NCBI GenBank assembly: GCA_947488155.1 | Contig: CANKYK010000002.1 | Span: 874,001 to 938,000 of the forward strand | DNA: 64,000 bases | Reading direction: 5' to 3' | Source: an uncultured Erythrobacter sp. | Lineage (GTDB): Bacteria > Pseudomonadota > Alphaproteobacteria > Sphingomonadales > Sphingomonadaceae | Part shown: positions 57,801 through 64,000 of the stretch, one piece after another | Layout: each line of letters starts with the position of its first letter | Numbering within the stretch: the stretch's first letter is position 1 | Made by a program: the position numbers and the translations under genes | The notes under the pieces: model-generated | Seen by the model: the letters and a program-made list of their open reading frames with translations, nothing else | The model's database searches: none | What the model was told of the DNA's origin: nothing

Positions 57801-58627
57801 TGGCCTTGATTGTCCTGCTTATTTTGCTTGCGGGCCTGTTTTAGCGTGCTGACAAAGCGGTCAAGATCGCCCTTGCGAATACGCACAGCCTGGCCGCGCC
57901 CCAGATCGGCCAGCTCAAACGGACCATAAGCGGTGCGGATCAGGCGGCTGACCTCAAGACCCAGATATTCCAGCACTCGGCGAACTTCGCGGTTCTTGCC
58001 CTCTGTGATCGTCATCTCGATCCACTGATTGCGGCCGCCGCCTTTGCCGCCGTGTTCCTTGTTGGCATTGATGGAGCCGTATCGCACGCCGTCGATCTCA
58101 ATACCCTCGGCCAAGGCCTCGAGCTGTTCCTGTGAGACATCGCCGAATGCGCGGGCACGGTAAGTGCGGGGAATGCCACTGGCGGGCAGCTCCATTTGCC
58201 GCTTCAGCCCGCCATCATTGGTGAGCAGCAACAAACCTTCGGTGTTCAGATCGAGTCTGCCGATTGGCATCAATCGCGGCGTACCCTTGGGTAGGGCATT
58301 GACCAGCGCGTCATAGATCGTTGCGCGGCCAGTGAAATCACGTTCCGCCGTCAACAGTCCGGTCGGCTTGTGAAAGGCATAGAGCTGAGACGGTTCAATT
58401 GGGCCGACGGCTTTGCCATCGACGGCGACACCGCGCAGGTTGGTGAGGAAGGTCGCGGGCGTTTCCACCGGCTTTCCATTCAGCGTGATGCGGCGATCAT
58501 CGATCATCCGTTCAATCTCGCGGCGGCTGGCAATGCCTGCGCGCGCCAGCAGCTTGGCAATGCGGTCGCCCTCAGGGCGGTCTGCGGACCTCGACGTATT
58601 GGGGGGCGTTTTGGGAGAGTTTGTCAT
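57797..58627 (-). CDS. rluB: Pseudouridine synthase, RsuA/RluB family
   Basis: 276 residues from ATG 58627. An N-terminal S4 RNA-binding domain (RIAKLLARAGIASRREIERMI) precedes the catalytic domain with the essential aspartate in IGRLDLNTEGLLLLTNDG. RluB isomerises U2605 in 23S rRNA; RsuA, RluE or RluF are alternatives within the same family. The GKNREVRRVLEYLGL segment fits RluB best. The tail is rich in Lys and Gln. Confidence 0.88.
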   Translation of the reverse strand: MTNSPKTPPNTSRSADRPEGDRIAKLLARAGIASRREIERMIDDRRITLNGKPVETPATFLTNLRGVAVDGKAVGPIEPSQLYAFHKPTGLLTAERDFTGRATIYDALVNALPKGTPRLMPIGRLDLNTEGLLLLTNDGGLKRQMELPASGIPRTYRARAFGDVSQEQLEALAEGIEIDGVRYGSINANKEHGGKGGGRNQWIEMTITEGKNREVRRVLEYLGLEVSRLIRTAYGPFELADLGRGQAVRIRKGDLDRFVSTLKQARKQNKQDNQGQ

Positions 58628-58690
58628 GACTGGCCCGCGCCTAGGCTGTCCGAGGGCGCTACGCAACAATCTCGCGAGGTGCGCGCTCGC

Positions 58691-59392
58691 CTAAAGCTCG
58701 CCGATCAGGAACGCTGTAACGGTCAGGCGGCTGTCATCTGGCAGCGGCGATCCCGGAGAAAGTGCCTCAGGCGGATAAGGAATATGGCCGGAGTGCAAGC
58801 GGCATCCGCGATAGAGGATCAGCCGGTCAGGTTTCGCCTCAACCTCGCCGATCATTTCATAACGATCGCTATCGCCGTGGTGATAGCTTGGAGGCGGCGC
58901 GCCATATTGTGCGTCATCCTCGGCCAGGCCCTGCTTATAGGCCTGCGCCCGCTCCGCCGAAACAGTCTCAAACCCAGTGCGCCGGTGGCGATAGAAACTG
59001 GTGCCGCCTTGGCCTGCGCCTTGAGTGTACTGAACCACCGCGATGAGATTAGACTCTGTGCCATCATAATGCGGAATACGCTGAGGCAGAGACAGTTTGC
59101 TGGGCGGGGTGGTAACAATCGAGAAGGCGCAGCTTTCGATGGTGATTTGCTTGGTAAGGCCAAATTCTCGGGCGAGCGCTTCGGAGAGGACTTGTCCCTT
59201 GGAGCCAAGATAGTTTGGATCAAGCGGGCTGCGGATACCCGGATAGCCCTGAGCTGGCGTATAGTTGGCCCGGCGTCCGACGGTGATCAGGCGCTCCAAC
59301 TCACCGGAGAAGCCATCGATCACCACCACCGGCTCTGCTTCTTTGCCAAAGCGGCGCACTTCGTAGCTTTTCTGAGAATTCAGTGCGTCCAT
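58691..59392 (-). CDS. DUF6445 protein, 2-oxoglutarate/Fe(II)-dioxygenase-like
   Basis: 233 residues. RIPHYDGTE supplies a possible His-x-Asp iron pair, and CRLHSGHIP a possible distal His, as in the double-stranded beta-helix dioxygenases. The family is common in sphingomonads near halogenase and SapC-type genes; its reaction is not known. It starts 10 bases after the Rieske oxygenase gene ends, so the two are one operon. Confidence 0.75.
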   Translation of the reverse strand: MDALNSQKSYEVRRFGKEAEPVVVIDGFSGELERLITVGRRANYTPAQGYPGIRSPLDPNYLGSKGQVLSEALAREFGLTKQITIESCAFSIVTTPPSKLSLPQRIPHYDGTESNLIAVVQYTQGAGQGGTSFYRHRRTGFETVSAERAQAYKQGLAEDDAQYGAPPPSYHHGDSDRYEMIGEVEAKPDRLILYRGCRLHSGHIPYPPEALSPGSPLPDDSRLTVTAFLIGEL

Positions 59393-59402
59393 AGCGGGGG
59401 CT

Positions 59403-60587
59403 TTATGCGCTCTCCGCTATGGCGGTTGCTATGGCTTCATCAAAGCGCGCAATGCCGCCTTCCAGCGTGCCGAGGGTGAGGTGATCGATCGCGCCGCTTT
59501 CGAGGCCTTGCTGGCCCAGTTCTGCTGCGCGGAAATCTTCGCTGGCGAACACGCCGCCATCCAGCAGATCCCAGCTGCGCTCCCAATGGCTGTGTGCTTT
59601 GTCGGTCTGCGGTTCCTCCGGGATCAGCATGAAGTCTTCAACCAGAGTGTGATTGTGAGCGCTCGGCATGAGCACCATGACGTTCACATAGTCGGGGCTG
59701 GGCACGATGATTGTCGCGGGCAGCAATTGGTAGGCGAAAGTGACGACCTGGCGCAGCTGCGCCATATCCTCAAAGCCCAGCCCCTCCATCTCCTCCAGCC
59801 GCCCAACGGCAGAGCGTTGATGCGGGCCGACATTGTCGCCGCTGGTCACGCCATCTTTAAAGAACGGGCCAATCGTGTTCGCATGCAGGCGGGTGACATG
59901 ATAGCTTTCGAGGAAGGCATCCATGATCAGCTTCCAATTGCCCGCGACCGAATGGGTCTTGCGGCGGAACAGATGGGCCTGATCCATGCCAAAGGCGGTA
60001 AAGTCTTCGCCCAATGTCTTCGCATGGCCGAAGTCTGCGCCGTCCTGAGGCGCAAACCAGATCAGCCCGCCTGCCTCAAGCGAGGGAAGCTCAACCAAGC
60101 CATGCGCGCTCTTATCAAGACCGGGGAAGGTCTCTGCGCGGGGTAGGGCAAGCAGCTCACCATCCAGCTTGTATGTCCATGCGTGATAGGGGCATACCAG
60201 CCGGCTGGCGCATTGCACTTCATCGCCCTCGACGAGCCGCGTGCCCCGGTGACGGCATACATTGAGGAACACATGCGCCCTGCCGCTCGCATCGCGGGTG
60301 ATCAACAAGGGGCGGCCGGTGCCATCGTGTGGCACCGACATGCCCGGCTCCGGCAGCAAAGCAGAGGGCGCGAGAACTTGTGGGAGCCGGTCAAACAGCG
60401 CCGCTTTCTCTGCCGCGAAATGCGCTGGATCGGTATAGAGGCTCGCAGGGAGCGTCTTGATCCCGTCTTTTGGCCGCGTGCCGCCCGCCTTGATTTGCTC
60501 AGCCAGGGCCAATTGCCCCGCCGTCGGGCGCAGGATTTGGGCCGGATCATCCACCAAAGGTGTTGATGGCGTTGTTGGCGCGTTCAT
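59403..60587 (-). CDS. Rieske aromatic-ring-hydroxylating oxygenase, alpha subunit type
   Basis: 394 residues from ATG 60587, behind AGGAA. The Rieske [2Fe-2S] site is C111-x-H113 and C132-x2-H135 (CRHRG ... CPYHAW). The catalytic iron site follows in [19 protein letters not shown]. These enzymes hydroxylate or demethylate aromatic and other substrates and need a reductase, which is not encoded nearby. The substrate cannot be deduced; a choline- or carnitine-type monooxygenase is possible. It is divergent from the AmpG-like gene. Confidence 0.9.
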   Translation of the reverse strand: MNAPTTPSTPLVDDPAQILRPTAGQLALAEQIKAGGTRPKDGIKTLPASLYTDPAHFAAEKAALFDRLPQVLAPSALLPEPGMSVPHDGTGRPLLITRDASGRAHVFLNVCRHRGTRLVEGDEVQCASRLVCPYHAWTYKLDGELLALPRAETFPGLDKSAHGLVELPSLEAGGLIWFAPQDGADFGHAKTLGEDFTAFGMDQAHLFRRKTHSVAGNWKLIMDAFLESYHVTRLHANTIGPFFKDGVTSGDNVGPHQRSAVGRLEEMEGLGFEDMAQLRQVVTFAYQLLPATIIVPSPDYVNVMVLMPSAHNHTLVEDFMLIPEEPQTDKAHSHWERSWDLLDGGVFASEDFRAAELGQQGLESGAIDHLTLGTLEGGIARFDEAIATAIAESA

Positions 60588-60673
60588 CGAAGCGTTCCTA
60601 TTCCTCTCATCCGCGAGTAGTGTTGCAGAAATCGGCCGGTATCGAAAGGCTGGGATCGAAAGGACGTTCGAAT

Positions 60674-62407
60674 ATGTCAGAGGCAGCGGCCAAGGCGAGT
60701 AAACCGGGCTGGGCAGAGGTCTTTCGCTCGATGGGGCAAAAGAAGACCGGCTATATGGCGCTGTTCGGCTTTGCCAGCGGTCTGCCTTTTGCTTTGTTCC
60801 TGGGCACTTTGTTCGCATGGCTGAGCGATGCTGAGGTTGATCTGGAGACCATGGGCGTCTTCTCGCTGATCGGATTGGCCTATGCATTCCAATTCCTGTG
60901 GTCGCCGCTGATCGACAAAGTGAACATTCCCGGCATGCGCCGCTTGGGCAAGCGTAAGCAGTGGATCGTGCCCTCACAATTGCTGCTGGGCGCTATCCTT
61001 GTCTCGCTCGCGCTTAGCAATCCCACCAATGAAAGTATCGGCTGGTTCAGCCTGCTCGCAGGTATTGGCGCTTTGGCCAGCGCCACACAGGACATCGCTA
61101 TCAACGCCTGGCGGATTGATGTCGCAGATGAGAAAGCGACGCTCGATATCCTCTCCACCGTCTATCAAATGGGATACCGGCTGGCCGCACTGGTCGGCGG
61201 CGCGCTGGGCCTGATTATCGCAGCGCGGATCGGCTGGCCTCAGACCTATTTGCTGATGGGCGCAATTCTGCTCGGGATTGGCTTTATCGGCCTGTTCGCG
61301 CCTGACAGCGACAGCAAGAAACTGGCCGAGGGACAGCCTGCGATCGTCGATGAGCTTTTCGTGGGCCTGCGCAAGCAAGGCGAGCTGGAGCCCGGCATTC
61401 GCGCCAAGGCCCTGCTGGTGGTTGGCGGCTTATGGGCGGGCGCAATCGGCGTCGTGCTCACCTTCATGTATATGTCGTTGTTCTACGCGCCAGAGGACCG
61501 CCCGAACCCGACGGAGTTCACCGTCAATTATGGCCCGTGGATCATTGTTGCGACCATCATTGTCCCCGCGCTGATCGCGGGCTGGCTGGCGAGCCAAAAG
61601 AAGCAGGGCAATTATCTCCTCGCCGAAGACGCGCCCGCGCCGCAGGGCAGCGGCTTTGTAATGGATCACCTCTACCGCGCGCTCGTCTTGCCGTTGGTTG
61701 AGTTTGTCGGACGCATCGGCTGGTCGCTGGTGCTGATCCTGTCGCTCGTTCTGACCTACCGGATTTGCGACGCGATCTGGGGCAGCTTTGCCTATCCGTT
61801 CTACCTCGGAGAGCTCGAATACACCAAAGACGAGGTTGCCTTCGCCTCGAAGTTCTTCGGCGTCGGCGCAATCATCCTCGGCCTTGCGCTGGGCGGTTTT
61901 ATGCTGACCATGATGGGCCGCATGCTGACGCTGACGATTGGCGCTTTGCTCGCCGCGCTCACCAACCTGCTCTATGCCGACCTGGCGCTGGGCGGGGCGA
62001 ATATGCAGGCGGTCAGCGATGCGGTCGGTTTCTCCTGGGCGATCAGCCAAGTGCCCGTCATCGGCAGCCCGTCGCTCGCCAAGCTGACCTTCACGATCTT
62101 CTTTGAAAACCTCGCGATCGGCATCGCAGGCGCGGCCTATATCGCCTGGCTATCCTCCATCGTGAACAAGAATTTCAGCGCGGTGCAATATGCCCTGCTG
62201 TCCTCGCTGACATTGCTGGTCGGCACATTGGGGCGCGGAGCCTTGGGCGAGATGATCGAGGACCAAGGCTATTACGATGTCTTTATCCTGACGACGCTGA
62301 TCGGCTTCATCGCGGTCGCCCTGTGCCTGGCTGAATGGTTCCGGCAATCACGCAGCGGGCCGACCGGCTCAGGCGTCGTCACTCCAGAGGCGCAGCCAGC
62401 GGAGTAG
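60674..62407 (+). CDS. ampG: AmpG-like major facilitator transporter (first of pair)
   Basis: 577 residues from ATG 60674 with AAAGGACG upstream. The opening [43 protein letters not shown] and the segment [14 protein letters not shown] are typical of AmpG, the inner-membrane importer of anhydromuropeptides. About 12-14 hydrophobic helices are seen, with a long loop near 300. Import would recycle the products of Slt. The homologue follows immediately. Confidence 0.88.
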   Translation: MSEAAAKASKPGWAEVFRSMGQKKTGYMALFGFASGLPFALFLGTLFAWLSDAEVDLETMGVFSLIGLAYAFQFLWSPLIDKVNIPGMRRLGKRKQWIVPSQLLLGAILVSLALSNPTNESIGWFSLLAGIGALASATQDIAINAWRIDVADEKATLDILSTVYQMGYRLAALVGGALGLIIAARIGWPQTYLLMGAILLGIGFIGLFAPDSDSKKLAEGQPAIVDELFVGLRKQGELEPGIRAKALLVVGGLWAGAIGVVLTFMYMSLFYAPEDRPNPTEFTVNYGPWIIVATIIVPALIAGWLASQKKQGNYLLAEDAPAPQGSGFVMDHLYRALVLPLVEFVGRIGWSLVLILSLVLTYRICDAIWGSFAYPFYLGELEYTKDEVAFASKFFGVGAIILGLALGGFMLTMMGRMLTLTIGALLAALTNLLYADLALGGANMQAVSDAVGFSWAISQVPVIGSPSLAKLTFTIFFENLAIGIAGAAYIAWLSSIVNKNFSAVQYALLSSLTLLVGTLGRGALGEMIEDQGYYDVFILTTLIGFIAVALCLAEWFRQSRSGPTGSGVVTPEAQPAE

Positions 62408-62413
62408 GCGCCT

Positions 62414-63739
62414 TTGGCCGAGCCTCAGCTGAGCGCGAAGCGCGATTGGTGGAGCGCGGCGAGACCCTATTTTGAGAAGGAATCGCTCGCCGCATTCTTT
62501 GTCGGCGTGTCCTCTGGCTTTCCCTATGCGATGATCGGCGCGACACTGACGACGCGGCTTGCGCAGGATGGGATCGACAAGGCGACCGTCACCGCGTTCA
62601 CGCTCGCGTTCCTCGTCTACAATTTCAAAGTGTTTTGGGCATGGGTGGTCGATGGCGTGCGCATCCCGCTGCTCGGCCGGTTGGGGCAGCGGGTGTCGTG
62701 GATGCTGCTATCCGGCGTGATGGTGATGGCGGCGGTGGTCAATCTCGCGCTGGTCGATCCATCGGGCAATCTGCCAGCGACGATCATCGCCGCTGTGCTG
62801 GTCGGCATTGCCGGGGCGACATTCGACATTGTGATCGACGCCTATCGGATCGAGACGCTGAAGCCGTATCAGCTGGGCACAGGCTCGGGCATGAACCAAT
62901 ATGGCTGGCGCGTCGGTTCCGCCGGGGCAGGGGCCATCGCGCTGGTGGTCGCCGTGCGATATGGGTGGGAGGCCGCCTATCTCTCCTGCGCCTTGCTGGC
63001 GCTGCCCGCGATGCTCACCGCGCTGATCATGGGCGAGCCTGCACGGAGGCAAGTCACGATCGCGCGCAAAGGCGTTTCTGACGTCTGGCAGTCGATCGCC
63101 GGGCCATTCAAAGAGTTCTTTCAGCGGCACGGCGCGTGGCTCGTCCTCGCCTTTATCCTCGTCCACAAAATCGGCGATACGCTCGCGAACCTCACTTTTC
63201 GGCTGCTGTTTGATGATCTGGGGTTCAGCAATGATGAGATTGCAATTTACGACGTAGGCGTGGGGTTTTGGGCCTATCTGATCGGCATTTTTGTTGGCGG
63301 GATCATCTATGCACGCCTGGGCCTCAAACGCTCGGTTCTGATCGCGCTCATTCTGATGGCGGTTTCCAATGTCAGTTTTGCAGCCTTGGCGGCGGCAGGG
63401 CATTCAAACCTAGGCCTCGCCTCGGCCATCGGGTTTGAGAACTTCGCCAGCGGATATGGCGGCGTGGTGGTGGTCGCCTATTTCTCGGCATTGTGCGACC
63501 TACGCTTTACGGCGACGCATTATGCGATGATCAGCGCGGCGGCGAGCATCGTTGGCAGGCTGATCACGGGCACCACGGCAGGCGGCCTGATTGAGGCGAC
63601 CGGCTATGTGAATTTCTACCTGCTCACCACCGTATTGGCAGTGCCGGGGATCGTGCTGTTCTGGTGGATGATGCGCAGCGGATTGGTCGACGATTCCATG
63701 GGCACGGCGGGTAGAGAGCAAGGGCAGGCCGCCGAGTAA
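62414..63739 (+). CDS. AmpG-like major facilitator transporter (second of pair)
   Basis: 441 residues with a TTG start, six bases after the stop of the first carrier, with GCGGAG as ribosome site overlapping that stop region. About 12 helices are seen, and motifs SGFPYAMIGATLTTRLAQDGI and GATFDIVIDAYRIE match the AmpG subfamily. It is shorter than its neighbour and distinct in sequence, so it is an old duplicate with a possibly different substrate. The rare start codon and tight spacing suggest translational coupling. Confidence 0.85.
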   Translation: MAEPQLSAKRDWWSAARPYFEKESLAAFFVGVSSGFPYAMIGATLTTRLAQDGIDKATVTAFTLAFLVYNFKVFWAWVVDGVRIPLLGRLGQRVSWMLLSGVMVMAAVVNLALVDPSGNLPATIIAAVLVGIAGATFDIVIDAYRIETLKPYQLGTGSGMNQYGWRVGSAGAGAIALVVAVRYGWEAAYLSCALLALPAMLTALIMGEPARRQVTIARKGVSDVWQSIAGPFKEFFQRHGAWLVLAFILVHKIGDTLANLTFRLLFDDLGFSNDEIAIYDVGVGFWAYLIGIFVGGIIYARLGLKRSVLIALILMAVSNVSFAALAAAGHSNLGLASAIGFENFASGYGGVVVVAYFSALCDLRFTATHYAMISAAASIVGRLITGTTAGGLIEATGYVNFYLLTTVLAVPGIVLFWWMMRSGLVDDSMGTAGREQGQAAE

Positions 63740-63757
63740 ATGCGTGAGATACCGCCT

Positions 63758-63833
63758 GCCCTGAGCCCGTCGAAGGGCTGGACTGTTTCTTCTACCGACA
63801 AAAGGAAGTTCAGTCCTTCGACGAGCTCAGGAC
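63758..63833. repeat. Imperfect inverted repeat (TGAGC..GTCGAAGG type)
   Basis: GCCCTGAGCCCGTCGAAGG at 63758 and the arm at 63811-63833 pair at 20 of 23 positions with a 30-base loop. The arms are of the CCTTCGACNNGCTCAGG kind that recurs in many proteobacterial genomes. It sits between converging genes, so it may also act as a terminator-like structure. Confidence 0.7.
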
Positions 63834-63845
63834 AAACGTGTGCCT

Positions 63846-64000
63846 TTAGTCCGGGATCTCGTCATTCAGACGCAGGACTTCGCCCGCCAGATAGAGCGAT
63901 CCCGCGATCAGTACGGGGTAACCGTCATCGGGAATGTTGAGCAGCGCGTCTTCAATGCCTGATGCGGCGCGCACATCGGGTCCGAACACTTCCGGTGGGT
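63846..64000 (-). CDS. folC: Folylpolyglutamate/dihydrofolate synthase, C-terminal fragment
   Basis: The last 51 residues of a minus-strand gene that continues beyond the window. The frame ends DDGYPVLIAGSLYLAGEVLRLN followed by DEIPD and a stop. The segment PVLIAGSLYLAGEVL is the typical end of FolC, which makes dihydrofolate and adds glutamates to folates. No catalytic region is in view. Confidence 0.85.
   Translation of the reverse strand, partial: PPEVFGPDVRAASGIEDALLNIPDDGYPVLIAGSLYLAGEVLRLNDEIPD

Noticed and set aside
1..64000. CRISPR array, transposase gene or rRNA operon
   Set aside because: No regularly spaced direct repeats, no transposase-like protein and no rRNA sequence were found by reading.

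Overview
The window looks like chromosome from an alphaproteobacterium of the order Sphingomonadales, most likely an Erythrobacter/Altererythrobacter-type member of the Erythrobacteraceae. This rests on moderately high GC content, several protein families typical of that group (SapC, DUF6445, DUF4139, IalB, twin AmpG-like carriers), a CckA/CpdR cell-cycle control pair, and regulatory sites of alphaproteobacterial type (LexA direct repeats GAAC/GTTC-N7-GAAC/GTTC and CtrA sites TTAA-N7-TTAA). No insertion sequence, prophage, CRISPR array or rRNA operon is visible. Most of the window is ordinary core genome.

Layout. 1-5.0 kb: end of an ABC ATPase gene, a giant ABC permease fused to an M1-type peptidase, and a membrane protein with a CtrA-like site. 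5.0-9.1 kb: a Dcp-type lipoprotein peptidase, a probable structured small RNA (7341-7510) and a soluble globin-coupled chemoreceptor behind a perfect CtrA box. 9.3-12.4 kb: uvrA with an SOS box. 12.5-17.0 kb: small secreted proteins, a repeat-rich island (13.9-14.9 kb) containing a 72-bp palindromic element in two copies, one of them inside a coding region, then an RlpA-like gene and an 860-bp gap. 17.0-31.9 kb: argG, an acyltransferase, cfa-like, DUF1801, SDR, two small surface proteins, MOSC, rlmN, ialB-like, slt, dapA, smpB and DUF2062. 32-42 kb: cckA, two tandem DUF4139 genes, recA with an SOS box, and alaS. 42-47 kb: a CPA2 antiporter, icd, tRNA-Val(GAC), cpdR and an N-formylglutamate amidohydrolase. 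47-57 kb: sapC-like, an FAD oxidoreductase, a DEAD-box helicase, hypothetical genes, and uvrD with an SOS box. 57-64 kb: rsmD-rluB, DUF6445-Rieske oxygenase, two AmpG-like carriers and the end of folC.

Two themes link the genes. First, DNA repair: uvrA, uvrD and recA each have an alphaproteobacterial LexA operator directly upstream, so they probably form one SOS regulon here. Second, cell-cycle control: the CckA kinase and the CpdR regulator are both encoded here, and two other genes carry CtrA-type sites. A third, looser theme is envelope and peptidoglycan turnover (rlpA, slt, two ampG-like genes, cfa).

The least explained signals are the 72-bp element that reads through in frame as part of a protein, the structured RNA, the chemoreceptor whose globin domain seems to lack its haem-binding histidine, and a TonB-box-like motif in a DUF4139 protein. 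I saw no clear multi-gene novel system.
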